The notes under the pieces: generated by a model
The model's database searches: none
What the model was told of the DNA's origin: nothing
The model's input: the letters and a program-made list of their open reading frames with translations, nothing else
Made by a program: the position numbers and the translations under genes
Assembly: GCF_002001045.1 (NCBI RefSeq)
Contig: NZ_MUNR01000010.1
Location: 248,001 to 312,000, forward strand
Source: Rhodanobacter sp. C01
GTDB taxonomy: Bacteria > Pseudomonadota > Gammaproteobacteria > Xanthomonadales > Rhodanobacteraceae
Reading direction: 5' to 3'
Length of the DNA stretch: 64,000 nt
Shown here: positions 1 to 13,230 of the stretch, piece after piece
How positions within the stretch are numbered: position 1 is the stretch's first letter
Layout of the letters: each line of letters begins with the position of its first letter

Positions 1-1316
1 ACTTCGACATGCCAGGGGCGTTGCCAGCGGTCGATGTGCGTCGACTCGGAAGTCGGGTGGCCGAGCGAAGTGATCTTGACCTTCTCATTGCCCACTTCGC
101 GCTGGAACATCCCGGTTCTGGCCAGCAGATCCATGCGCAATTTCGCATCGGCATAGAACTTCGCCGGGTCCACGCCGTCCGGGCGGCGCAGATGGATCAG
201 GCCGTTGCGACCTGCCGCACCGGTATCCACATAACCGTTGCCATCTAGATCGAAATGCTGCGACCGCCCACCCGCACGGGCCCACTCTCCATTGCTGCCG
301 CGCACGATCAATGTGGGGAAGTTGTTGAGTTGTGCCTGCTGATACAGCAGCCGCGCAGAACCTTCGCCTTTCGGAAACAGGTCGGCGGATGTCTTGGCAA
401 GCAATGCTTTCAATTGCTCATCACTGTAATCATTGAAACGCGTCTGGAAGTTGCGATAGAAGTCGCCAAGGCTCAGCGGCAACGCGAACTGCGCCTTGAA
501 GGTGCCGTTCTGGGTGGTGTCGAAAATATCGAGCTGATAGGCCCCGCGCGCGTCCATCACGGCCTGGCCGTCCGGTGCATTCAGCACCATGCTGATCGGC
601 AGCGCGTAGTTGAGATTCTCGTTCTGCGATTTCATCAGCACGATGCCGATCAGCTTGCCGTCCTTGTCCAGCAATGGACCACCACTGTTGCCGGGCGACG
701 CCGCTGCCGAGAAGCGCATCCACTTCCAGCGCCCATCCTGGTCTTCCGGCGTGTCGGAGGTATACAGGCCGTCGCGGATCACCACACCGGTGCCCAGTGC
801 ATTGCCCACCGCGTAGACCACCTGGTTCAATGCCGGCTTGGCATCGATCTCCAGTGCCGTTGCACCAGCGGGCTGCGTGGCCAGCGAGAACACCACGAAA
901 TCCTGCTGCAGCGAAAATTTCTCGATCTTGTCGATCGCGTACACGTGACCACTGACGTCGCGCAGGGCGGGCTCGCCCCACAGGCTGCCGTTGCCGACCT
1001 GCAGCACGTGCGCTGCGGTGACGTAGCGGTTGTTGCCGATCGCGAATGCCGTACCGATCGAATAGTACTTGTCGGTGCGCTCCTGATACGGCAGCAGCTC
1101 CAGCGGCAACGGCTTCTCGTAGGTCAGCGGGTCGTCGACCGGCTTGGCCGCCACCACCTCGAACGTGGCCGCCTGGATCTTCGGCAGCACGGCCGGATCG
1201 AGGCTGGCGGCTTGCGCCGTGGCGCCGCACGGGCCCACCAGCACAAGCAGGATCAGACAACCGAATGCCGCCGTCCGTGACGCGGCCTTGCGCAGAATCA
1301 ATGGCAGAACGTACAT
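1..1316 (-). CDS. Secreted trypsin-like serine protease (C-terminus outside window)
   Basis: A reverse-strand frame starts at 1316 and runs off the left edge, giving about 438 residues without its stop. Residues 15-37 form a hydrophobic export signal. The trypsin-fold triad is visible: His103 in VTAAHV, Asp139 in QQDFVVFSL and Ser211 in PGNSGGP, with the oxyanion-hole glycines. The roughly 190 residues after the serine are not a recognisable PDZ domain and may be a substrate or adaptor region. The start at 1316 has AAGGA five bases upstream; an in-frame ATG at 1331 has no good ribosome site. It is divergent from lhr. Protease fold is secure; substrate and subfamily are unknown. Confidence 0.85.
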   Translation of the reverse strand, partial: MYVLPLILRKAASRTAAFGCLILLVLVGPCGATAQAASLDPAVLPKIQAATFEVVAAKPVDDPLTYEKPLPLELLPYQERTDKYYSIGTAFAIGNNRYVTAAHVLQVGNGSLWGEPALRDVSGHVYAIDKIEKFSLQQDFVVFSLATQPAGATALEIDAKPALNQVVYAVGNALGTGVVIRDGLYTSDTPEDQDGRWKWMRFSAAASPGNSGGPLLDKDGKLIGIVLMKSQNENLNYALPISMVLNAPDGQAVMDARGAYQLDIFDTTQNGTFKAQFALPLSLGDFYRNFQTRFNDYSDEQLKALLAKTSADLFPKGEGSARLLYQQAQLNNFPTLIVRGSNGEWARAGGRSQHFDLDGNGYVDTGAAGRNGLIHLRRPDGVDPAKFYADAKLRMDLLARTGMFQREVGNEKVKITSLGHPTSESTHIDRWQRPWHVE

Positions 1317-1490
1317 GGGAGTCCTTCGCATGAGAGCCGCGCCGGATTCCCCAGCGGGGCCCCTGACCTGCGACGGCCGTACATGAATAGTGACATGCCG
1401 AAACGGCATCTGCACCGTCAGCCATATCCCCATTTGGGGCGGATTCGATGGCGGATTGCGTGGCTTGCCGGCATCCCCATATAAGATCGG

Positions 1491-5939
<4,449 letters not shown>

Positions 5940-5955
5940 AACCAGGAACGATCCG

Positions 5956-6117
5956 ATGGGCTGCCTGCCTATGCTGCTGTTGTTTCCATTGGGCTTCGGC
6001 GCGGGCTATCTGATCGCCGGCCAGACCGGTGCCTTGTGGGGCGCCGGCATCGGCTTCCTGCTCGGCCTGCTGGCGATGGGCCTGTTCATCAAGGCGCTGC
6101 GCGGCAAGCGCCAATGA
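5956..6117 (+). CDS. Small hydrophobic membrane protein (53 aa)
   Basis: A 53-residue frame begins 16 bases after the lhr stop, with AGGA about nine bases upstream of its ATG. Residues 5-22 and 25-45 form two hydrophobic helices rich in Gly and Leu, and the tail (KALRGKRQ) is strongly basic, so two membrane passes with a cytoplasmic C-terminus are likely. Spacing suggests co-transcription with lhr. I do not recognise the family and propose no function. Ribosome site, position and hydrophobic pattern support a real gene. Confidence 0.6.
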   Translation: MGCLPMLLLFPLGFGAGYLIAGQTGALWGAGIGFLLGLLAMGLFIKALRGKRQ

Positions 6118-6169
6118 CGTCAAAGTTTGAGAGCGCATCCGAGCGACGCCAACCGGCGCTGCGATGTGT

Positions 6170-8503
6170 TCACGGCTTCGTTGGACCCGCTATCAGTGCC
6201 ACCCGATCCAGCGCGTAAAGAGGACCATCGATCGGCGCGGTATAGATCAGACACAGTGCGTGTTTGCCTTGCTGCGCGGGCAGCGCCGCGTCGAGCGTGA
6301 AGCGACGCGCGCTGTGCGCCGGATCGGGCAGTGGCAGCGTGACCAGCACCGGCCCGTCACACTGATCCCGATGCACCACCAGCTCGCCGAATGGTGTGCT
6401 GTGCGGACGCGACATCACCAGTTTCTGCTCATGCGCCAGCGCATAGTTGCGCTCAAGCCGCACGGCCTCGACGTGGATAGTCTCGACGCCATCCATCGGT
6501 GCCGACGGATAAAGCTGGCAGCTGTTGAACACGTTGATGCTGTACACCGGCGCCAGCGACGTGGCGTCGGGCATCGGCTGCACGCGCAGGCGGAAATCGC
6601 TGCCAGGACAATTCGGCATCTCGTTGCCGTCGATGCTGAGCAGGCTGGCGCGATCGAGCACGCGCTGGCGTGGCGCTGCCAGCTCGATACCACCAGCGGC
6701 GAACGTCGCCACACGCACCGTCACCGGCAGCTTCACGATGAAGGGTGCCCCGTACACCGGTGCATGCCGGTCGGGCGCGTGGCCATCCAGCGTGTAATGC
6801 AGCTCACCGTAGCCGGCCTGGTTGGACAGCGTGACTTGCGCCGTACCGCTGGCCAGCGCGGCAGCGCGATCCATCTTGATGTCCGCTGCGAACGCGCTGT
6901 CGGCATAGCCGATGTCCTGCGCGCGATAGCGCGCGAACTGCGCCGGCAGCCGGCCGAGAAACCCATTCCAGTCGTGTGATGCGGCCGGTGACCAGTCCAC
7001 TTCGCTCAACGCGTCCAGCCGCGGGAATACCGCATGCTCGACATGCTTCATCGTCGGCATGTGCTCGGTCCACACGTTCGCCTGCGCGCCCAGCACATGG
7101 GCCGCCTGTGTTGCATCGAGCTCCTTCGGCACCGGCTCGAATGCGTACACGTGGGCCAGACTCTGCGCGGGAATGCGCCCGGCCGTCTCACCGACGTTAT
7201 CGCTCTGCAACTGGTCGAAGTACAGGTCGGGCGCCGGCGACAGCACCACATCATGTCCCTGCTGCGCCGCCTTGATCGCGCCCTTGCTGCCGCGCCACGA
7301 CATCACCGTGGCATCGGCCGGCACGCCGCCGTCAAGGATCTCGTCCCAACCCACCAACTGGCGGCCGTGCGCGGCGAGGTACTGACCGATGCGATCGATG
7401 AACCAGCCCTGCAGCGCGTCCTCGTCCTTCAGGCCCAGCGCATGCTTCTTCGCCTGCACTGCAGGCGAGGCCTGCCACTGATCCTTGACTGCCTCGTCGC
7501 CGCCGACATGAATGTACTTCGACGGGAACAGCGCCATCACTTCATCGAGCACCTGATCGATGAATTCGAAGCTGCTGTCGTCCACGTTGTACAGGAAGGG
7601 ATTGACGCCCCAGTCGACCGAGACCAGGGGACGCTTGCCGATCACGCCAAGTTGGGGGTACGCCGCCACTGCGGCCTGCGCATGACCGGGCATGTCGATC
7701 TCGGGCACCACCATGATGTGGCGCGCACCGGCATAGGCGACGACCTGGCGGATCTGCTGCTGCGTGTAGAACCCGCCATAGCGCAACGGCTCGCCGTCGT
7801 GCCCGGCATCCGGCGGCGTGCGCCAGGCACCGATACTGGTGAGCTCCGGGTAGCGCTTGATCTCGATGCGCCAGCCCTGATCGTCGGTCAGGTGCCAATG
7901 GAATACGTTGAGCTTGTGCTGGGCCATCTGGTCGAGCAGTCGCTCGATTTCTGCAACGGACTGGAAGTGCCGCGCCGAATCCAGCATCAGCCCGCGCCAG
8001 GCGAATCGCGGCTGGTCGCGGATATGCACGGTCGGCAACTGCACCGCGCCATGCTGCGCATCCGGGGTAAGCAGTTGCCACAGCGTCACCACGCCATAAA
8101 ACAACCCGGCGTCATCCCGCGCGCTGATTTGGATGCCCTGTGGCGTGACGTCCAGTGCGTAACCTTCGCGAGCGGTTACCGGCGCATGCGGGTCCAGTCG
8201 CAATACGATGGCGTGCGCGACCGCGTCGTCGTGACGCACCGACAGATGCAGGTCGCGTGTACGCGCGAGCAGTTCAGCGAGATAGTCTGCCGCGTGACGG
8301 GTCGATCCATTGTGATCGGCGACCACGATCGGCGTGTGCGCATCGACAGTGAAGCGTCCCTCGCCGACATCGATCCGTGCCGGCAGGGGAATCAGGGTAT
8401 AGGGTGCTGTCTCGGTCGCGTGCGCGGCACATGCCGGGCCTGACACCAGGGTGGCAGCGACCAGCAGGTATCCACACAGTGACCGGAATGGGCGGCATGT
8501 CAT
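6170..8503 (-). CDS. Beta-N-acetylhexosaminidase, GH20
   Basis: A 777-residue exported glycosidase removing terminal GlcNAc from chitin oligomers or glycans. A signal peptide covers about residues 1-27. A GH20 N-terminal alpha/beta domain follows (IPLPARIDVGEG), then the TIM barrel with HVGGDE, where Asp336-Glu337 are the catalytic pair of substrate-assisted hydrolysis. The C-terminal part is a beta-rich extension. The start at 8503 is chosen for GGAG seven bases upstream; the ATG at 8533 lacks one. It lies downstream of the TonB receptor and glucokinase on the same strand, but an intrinsic terminator sits just upstream. Family assignment is firm. Confidence 0.93.
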   Translation of the reverse strand: MTCRPFRSLCGYLLVAATLVSGPACAAHATETAPYTLIPLPARIDVGEGRFTVDAHTPIVVADHNGSTRHAADYLAELLARTRDLHLSVRHDDAVAHAIVLRLDPHAPVTAREGYALDVTPQGIQISARDDAGLFYGVVTLWQLLTPDAQHGAVQLPTVHIRDQPRFAWRGLMLDSARHFQSVAEIERLLDQMAQHKLNVFHWHLTDDQGWRIEIKRYPELTSIGAWRTPPDAGHDGEPLRYGGFYTQQQIRQVVAYAGARHIMVVPEIDMPGHAQAAVAAYPQLGVIGKRPLVSVDWGVNPFLYNVDDSSFEFIDQVLDEVMALFPSKYIHVGGDEAVKDQWQASPAVQAKKHALGLKDEDALQGWFIDRIGQYLAAHGRQLVGWDEILDGGVPADATVMSWRGSKGAIKAAQQGHDVVLSPAPDLYFDQLQSDNVGETAGRIPAQSLAHVYAFEPVPKELDATQAAHVLGAQANVWTEHMPTMKHVEHAVFPRLDALSEVDWSPAASHDWNGFLGRLPAQFARYRAQDIGYADSAFAADIKMDRAAALASGTAQVTLSNQAGYGELHYTLDGHAPDRHAPVYGAPFIVKLPVTVRVATFAAGGIELAAPRQRVLDRASLLSIDGNEMPNCPGSDFRLRVQPMPDATSLAPVYSINVFNSCQLYPSAPMDGVETIHVEAVRLERNYALAHEQKLVMSRPHSTPFGELVVHRDQCDGPVLVTLPLPDPAHSARRFTLDAALPAQQGKHALCLIYTAPIDGPLYALDRVALIAGPTKP

Positions 8504-8559
8504 CAGCAATCTCCATCGCAGGCGTTGCAGCATGCCATGCGTGACTGCGCGGACGCCTC

Positions 8560-8596
8560 AAAAAAAGACGGGCCCGGAAAGTGTCACAGGGCCCGT
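8560..8596 (-). terminator. Intrinsic terminator between TonB receptor and hexosaminidase
   Basis: On the reverse strand an 8-bp perfect stem (ACGGGCCC with GGGCCCGT, 8568-8575 and 8589-8596) closes a 13-base loop and is followed by a run of seven T (8560-8566). It lies 50 bases after the receptor stop and ends about 55 bases before the hexosaminidase start. Confidence 0.8.
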
Positions 8597-8646
8597 TCGG
8601 GGAGGATGGCGAAGCCGTCCATGGCTCGCGGTGATGCGCTAGAGGA

Positions 8647-11616
8647 TCAGAGCTTGAAGTTCACGTTGAGGTAGTACTGGCGACCGTTCTGGTAGAACGC
8701 CTCGGGCACCTTGCCGAAGCCCAGGCCGGCCTGGTAGCCGTAGTCGTAGTAGCGCAGCTTCGGGTTGTTGAGGTTCATCGCGTCGAACGAGAAACTCACG
8801 TGGTCGTTGAGCGTGTAACCCAGCGAGAGCGACAGATAGCCTGCGCCCGCCTGGTAGTACGGCAGCAGCGGCATGGTGTTGCTCTGGCCCGTGACCGCGT
8901 TGGCCAGGGTACCGGCCTGCACCGGCATCATGCCGTCGTAGAACGACGAGCGGTACGTGTAGTTGACGCGCGCGTTCCACTGCTTGTCTTCGTAGAACGC
9001 GGACACGTTGACGGTGCTCTTCGAGGTGCCATACAGCGGACGACTGCCGGCGGCCACATTGTTCGCGAAGGTGCCGTCGGCGTTGTACAGGTAAGTGCCG
9101 CCCGACGAGTGGCCGTTGGCATAGGTGTAGCTGACCTGCGTGCCGAAGTGCTCGCCGATCGGCTGGATGTAGTTCAGCTCCACACCTTTGAGGGTGCCGT
9201 TGACGTTCACCGGCTGGCTGATCAGGTACTGGCTGTAGATCGGTGCGCCGGTGGGATTGTTCGCCTGGTTGAAGGTCAGGTAGCTGTTGAGGTACGTGCG
9301 GGTGACCGTGCCGTAGTCGTAGTAGTTGTTGAGGTCCATCGCGTACACGCTGGCCGACAGCAGGCCGCGCGGCGCGAAGTACCACTCCAGCGACGCATCG
9401 AAGTTGGTGGACACCAGCGGCTTCAGTTCCGGATTCGGGCCGAGGCCCGAACCCATGGACCCCACTTTCTCCGGATCACTTAGCGTCAGGAAGCCGGCCA
9501 GCTGGCCGTAGTCCTGGCGGGTCAGCGTCTGCGAGGCGGCGAAGCGCGCCAGCAGGCTGCCATCGTCGTTGAGGTTGAACTTCAGGTTGAAGCTCGGCAG
9601 CGCCTTGGTGTAGTGGGCCTGGTAGAAGTTCCAGTACCAGCCGCCCGTGCCATCGGTGCCGCAGGGATAGAACGCGGAATTGCAGTACGGACCGGAGTAG
9701 TTGTTCTGCTGGATCGAACCGGCGGTGTAGCCGATGTTCTCATCCGTGCCCACCAGGCGCACGCCCGCGTTGCCGCTCCAGTTGGTGCCGGCGAAGTTGA
9801 CTTGCAGGTAGGCCGCCTTGTTCGTCTCCGTCATCTGGTAAATGTCGAACGGATAGAAGCGCGACGCGACATCGCTGGCGAGGCCGGTGCTGGCGCGGTT
9901 TGCATAGGTGTTGTTCAACTGGGCCAGTTGGGCCGGCGTCCAGTACCACACGCTGCCAAGACCGCTGGACAGGGGGTTGGTGTAGCTCTGGGTGCTGGCC
10001 GGCCACAGGGTGGAATTGGTGGTGAAATTGATGTCCGTGGCGAAGTTGGGACCTTGAGCGACTGCGAACAGGCTGTCGTGCGTATGGCGCGAATCGCGGA
10101 TGCCGAACTGCAACGAGGACAGCGCACCGGCATCGTCGAAGTCGAACTCACCGTCGGCCTGGAACCAGTTTTCCTTGTCCACCACGTGGATGCCCTGGTC
10201 GCCAAAGATCCAGTCCAGACCCACGGTGGCCGGGTTGTACACGCCGTTGTTGCCGCCCAGCGACACGCCCATCGGCGAACTCAGGCCATGCGTCGAGTAG
10301 CTGGAAGACGCGCCATAGCCGGTGTCCATCTCCATGATGTCCTGCACCGGGGTGTTGCCCGTGCCCTTGGTGGTGCCGAGCTGGAACTTGAAGTCCAGAT
10401 TCTGCGTGGCCTGCCAGTTGGAATCCAGGGTGACGTACTGGCTGGACTCGCTCTCGCCCGGACGCGAGATCATGTCGTAGATGCCCTGCGACACACCCGG
10501 CGCACCCGCCAGCGTGGCGCCGGTGAGGATGTTGCCGTCGATGGTGTAGTTGGACAGCGTGCTGGTCGGCACGCGGTCACGCAGGCGCAGCATGTAGTTG
10601 CGGTTGTAGTCGGTGGCGTCCATGTGGGAATAGAAGCCATCGAGGTTGAAGGTCAGGTTGTCGAGCGGCTTCCACTCGAGGTCGATCGAGCCGCCCTTGC
10701 GCTTGCGTTCCTGGGTGAACAGCACGGAGCCCGGCAGGTTGGGGTAGAACACGCCGGTGCTGCCCGAGGCATTGTTGGGCAGGCCCAGTTGCTTGGCGGC
10801 TGCCGAACCGGTGGGGATGTACGAGTAGCCCAGCATTTCCTGGCCATCGCGCTGCAGCTCGCGGACTTCATAGAAGCCCTGGGCCAGGATGCCGAAGGTG
10901 TCACTGTCGTTCTTCCAGTTGACCAGGCCGTTGAACTGCGGCTTGGTGGTGTCCGGCAGGCTGGAATACACACCACCCACGCTGGCTTCGGCGGAAAGCT
11001 GCTTGGAGAACTCCAGCGGCTTGCGCGTGATGATGTCGATGGTGCCGGCGGCACCGCCTTCGAGCAGGCTGGCTTCGGAGGTCTTGTGCACCACCACCTG
11101 GCTGACGATTTCCGACGGCAGCATGGCGTAGCTGACGCTGCGGGTACCGCCGCCGCCGGTGATGAACCAGTCGCCCGAGCCGATGTTGTGGCCGTCCACC
11201 GTGGTCAGGGTGAGCGAAGGCGCGCTGCCACGCAGGCTGGCGCGGTCGGCTTCGTCGAAGCCGCCTTCGGAACCCGCCGCGTCGGAGATGTTCACGCCCG
11301 GCAACTGCGCAATGGTGTCGGCCACGTTCTTGGCCGGCAGCTTGCCGATGTCCACGGCGGACACCACCTCGACGTGCGAGTCGGCATCCTTCTTGGTGTC
11401 CAGCGACAGCGCCTGGCTTTCGCGGAGGCCGGTGACCATCACCGTGCCCAGTGTCTTGGCCTGCTCCCTGGCTTTGGCCTGATCCTGCTTGCTCTGGCTG
11501 GTGGTGTTGGTGTTGGTGTTGGTGGCCGCCTGGTCGCTGTCTTGCGCGAACAGGGTGCCGGAAATACACAGGCCGGAGATGATGCTGGCGGCTAGCAATG
11601 TCTTGCGGTAATTCAT
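8647..11616 (-). CDS. TonB-dependent receptor, probably for GlcNAc/chitin oligomers
   Basis: A 989-residue outer-membrane transporter of the large receptor type common in Xanthomonas and Caulobacter. A signal peptide ends near residue 25 (GTLFAQ) and a low-complexity Asn/Thr/Gln linker follows. The plug has GTVMVTGLRESQALSLDTKK, a TIAQLPGVNI segment and the GTIDIITRKPLEF strand; the rest is a 22-strand barrel rich in Tyr and Asn, ending in YYLNVNFKL. GGGGAGG lies eight bases before the ATG. It sits between glucokinase and hexosaminidase on one strand, so uptake of GlcNAc oligomers is the likely role. The substrate rests on context only. Confidence 0.9.
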   Translation of the reverse strand: MNYRKTLLAASIISGLCISGTLFAQDSDQAATNTNTNTTSQSKQDQAKAREQAKTLGTVMVTGLRESQALSLDTKKDADSHVEVVSAVDIGKLPAKNVADTIAQLPGVNISDAAGSEGGFDEADRASLRGSAPSLTLTTVDGHNIGSGDWFITGGGGTRSVSYAMLPSEIVSQVVVHKTSEASLLEGGAAGTIDIITRKPLEFSKQLSAEASVGGVYSSLPDTTKPQFNGLVNWKNDSDTFGILAQGFYEVRELQRDGQEMLGYSYIPTGSAAAKQLGLPNNASGSTGVFYPNLPGSVLFTQERKRKGGSIDLEWKPLDNLTFNLDGFYSHMDATDYNRNYMLRLRDRVPTSTLSNYTIDGNILTGATLAGAPGVSQGIYDMISRPGESESSQYVTLDSNWQATQNLDFKFQLGTTKGTGNTPVQDIMEMDTGYGASSSYSTHGLSSPMGVSLGGNNGVYNPATVGLDWIFGDQGIHVVDKENWFQADGEFDFDDAGALSSLQFGIRDSRHTHDSLFAVAQGPNFATDINFTTNSTLWPASTQSYTNPLSSGLGSVWYWTPAQLAQLNNTYANRASTGLASDVASRFYPFDIYQMTETNKAAYLQVNFAGTNWSGNAGVRLVGTDENIGYTAGSIQQNNYSGPYCNSAFYPCGTDGTGGWYWNFYQAHYTKALPSFNLKFNLNDDGSLLARFAASQTLTRQDYGQLAGFLTLSDPEKVGSMGSGLGPNPELKPLVSTNFDASLEWYFAPRGLLSASVYAMDLNNYYDYGTVTRTYLNSYLTFNQANNPTGAPIYSQYLISQPVNVNGTLKGVELNYIQPIGEHFGTQVSYTYANGHSSGGTYLYNADGTFANNVAAGSRPLYGTSKSTVNVSAFYEDKQWNARVNYTYRSSFYDGMMPVQAGTLANAVTGQSNTMPLLPYYQAGAGYLSLSLGYTLNDHVSFSFDAMNLNNPKLRYYDYGYQAGLGFGKVPEAFYQNGRQYYLNVNFKL

Positions 11617-11720
11617 GATGTCCTCCCCTCAGAGGCTGGCTTGAATCGGGACCGGCATGACGACGGTCGTGGATTTGTGTGGCGGTTGGCTTGGCGCCGT
11701 GTCACTGGACTGGGCTCATC

Positions 11721-12752
11721 TCACTCTCCCTGCTGCCCGTCCAGAAACCAGCCTGCGGCGCCAATGACACCAAGCTGGCCGTGCTCGATCAGTCGTACCG
11801 GAACCTGTTGCAGATAGGCGCGCATTACGCCCTTGTTGAAGTAGCGAGCCGCGAACGTGCTGGCCAGCAGGAACGGCTGGATCTGCGGCAGGATGCCGCC
11901 GGCCAGATAGACGCCGCCGCGGGCGCCGTACAGCAGCACGAGATCGCCGACGAAGCTCCCAAGCAGGCCGCAGAACACGTCCAGCGACTCCACCGCGGCA
12001 GCATCACTGCGTGCCAGCGCGGCACCGGTGATCTCGGCCGGCGTCAGCAACCGCGCCGGACTGGCGCGCAATTCGCACAACGCGCGATAGAGCTTGAGCA
12101 GGCCCGGCCCGGACAACGCATCCTCGAACGACACATACGGACGTCCGCGCCCGAGCACGCGCAGGATCTCGATCTCGCGTTCGGTGCCGGGCGCCAGCGA
12201 GATCTGTCCCGCCTCGGTGGCCAGCACCTGTGCCCGCGGCTGGCCCGGCAGCAACACCGCCGAACCGAGTCCGGTGCCCGGACCCATCACCAGCACCGGC
12301 CCGCTGGCCGCCGGTTGCACGGCATCAATGATCGAACGTGTCTCGCCGGCCTCGATGAACTGGGTGGCGTAAGCCACCGCCTCGAAATCGTTGATCACCG
12401 CCAGCCGGCGGAGGCCGAGGCTGTCACGCAGCTCGCGGATCGACACCGGCCACGGCAGGTTCTCGTTGACGATGGCGTCGTCCAGCACGTAGCCGGCACA
12501 TGCCACCGCGCAATGACGAAGATTTTCGCGTGCAGCCGCGTGCGGTGTGCCGGACAGCTGCCCGACAAAGTCCTGCAGCATCGCGGTGAGGCCCGACCAG
12601 TCGGCGCAGCTGTAGCGGTGATAGTGCAGCACGCTGACCGGGCGCCGGCCGGCGGCGCTGCCGACGACCAGGCCAATGCGCGCATGCGTGCCACCCACAT
12701 CGGCGGCCAGGAACGGCGCGCCAAAAGACGACGCGCCGGCTCGGCTCGCCAT
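11721..12752 (-). CDS. Glucokinase-family sugar kinase (possible GlcNAc kinase, NagK-II type)
   Basis: A 343-residue ATP-dependent hexokinase of the bacterial Glk family. It has the phosphate-binding motif FLAADVGGTHARIG at the N-terminus and GPGTGLGSAVL in the middle. Proteins of this family in the Xanthomonas nag regulon are annotated NagK-II and are thought to phosphorylate GlcNAc or act in regulation. Here it heads a leftward set with the TonB receptor and hexosaminidase and diverges from the NagP-like transporter, so GlcNAc is a reasonable substrate. An in-frame GTG at 12794 with GGGGAGGG upstream would add 14 residues; ATG 12752 has GGAG six bases away. Glucose versus GlcNAc cannot be decided from sequence. 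Confidence 0.88.
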   Translation of the reverse strand: MASRAGASSFGAPFLAADVGGTHARIGLVVGSAAGRRPVSVLHYHRYSCADWSGLTAMLQDFVGQLSGTPHAAARENLRHCAVACAGYVLDDAIVNENLPWPVSIRELRDSLGLRRLAVINDFEAVAYATQFIEAGETRSIIDAVQPAASGPVLVMGPGTGLGSAVLLPGQPRAQVLATEAGQISLAPGTEREIEILRVLGRGRPYVSFEDALSGPGLLKLYRALCELRASPARLLTPAEITGAALARSDAAAVESLDVFCGLLGSFVGDLVLLYGARGGVYLAGGILPQIQPFLLASTFAARYFNKGVMRAYLQQVPVRLIEHGQLGVIGAAGWFLDGQQGE

Positions 12753-12893
12753 CGACGGCTCCGCTGCATGACGCTGGTTGGCGACTTCCCCCACTCCGCA
12801 CCCTCCCCGTGACCGGCCTTGCCCTGATCGATGCGGCGATGGTTCGCCGACAGCCGGGCATGGGCCTGATTCCGGCGGAGTCTGTCTTCAAAA

Positions 12894-12907
12894 TGACAAC
12901 GTTGTCA
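12894..12907. promoter_or_regulatory. LacI-type operator 1 (TGACAACGTTGTCA)
   Basis: A perfect 14-bp palindrome with the central CG step typical of LacI-family operators. On the reverse strand TTGACA (12903-12908) overlaps it and, with CAGACT 18 bases further on (12879-12884), could be the glucokinase promoter. The obvious binder is the LacI-type repressor encoded at 14594. Confidence 0.7.
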
Positions 12908-13134
12908 ACAGCGTTTCGGAAAATTTTCGCAACATTCGATACGGCATCGCAACATAGCCGCCACGACATTCCACGAAATCACTCGAACAAGTCCGAATAT
13001 CGGCCGTGCAATGCCCATTTCGAAAAATTCTTGCGGCGCCTTGCCGACTTTTGCAATGCCGCAAAGCGGCCCGATTGGGCCGTCTTTACGGCTCAACCGG
13101 CAAGTCGATGCGACCGCCTTGGCGCGGTGCGGAT

Positions 13135-13148
13135 TGACAACGTTGCAC
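13135..13148. promoter_or_regulatory. LacI-type operator 2 (TGACAACGTTGCAC) and transporter promoter
   Basis: This matches operator 1 in its first eleven bases and is imperfect in the last three. TTGACA at 13134-13139 forms a -35 element with a weak -10 GATTAA at 13157-13162 (17-base spacer), 69 bases before the transporter start. Repressor binding here would cover the -35 box. Confidence 0.6.
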
Positions 13149-13230
13149 TTTCCAGCGATTAAGGAGACATTCCCGGCTGTCCCGGTCATCCGACCGACGC
13201 CGGCACAGCCGATCATTGGGGGAGAGCTTC

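Larger units (their letters stand above)
12753..13230. promoter_or_regulatory. Divergent nag control region
   Basis: About 480 bases separate the glucokinase and transporter starts. The region holds two LacI-type operators (listed separately), each overlapping a TTGACA -35 element that faces the nearer gene. A GC-rich hairpin, CGGCCC/GGGCCG at 13067-13082 followed by TCTTT, sits between them, and an AT-rich near-palindrome (CGGAAAATTTTCG) lies just after 12915. I see no credible gene in it. Confidence 0.65.

Noticed and set aside
255..1280. Rightward open frame across the protease gene
   Set aside because: The reverse strand encodes a complete serine-protease triad in order; the rightward frame has no recognisable domain.
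9613..11595. Long open frame antisense to the TonB receptor
   Set aside because: Its protein is a low-complexity Val/Gly/Ala/Arg mix expected from the reverse complement of a GC-rich gene, with no ribosome site or family. Similar antisense frames at 7034-8443, 49143-51725 and 51779-53773 were rejected for the same reason.
11641..11720. Weak palindrome ACGAC-N-GTCGT between glucokinase and TonB receptor as a third LacI operator
   Set aside because: It shares too little with the two TGACAACG sites and no promoter lies beside it.
12753..13230. Hairpin CGGCCC/GGGCCG at 13067-13082 as an intrinsic terminator
   Set aside because: The following TCTTT is short and no rightward gene ends upstream; it may be incidental.
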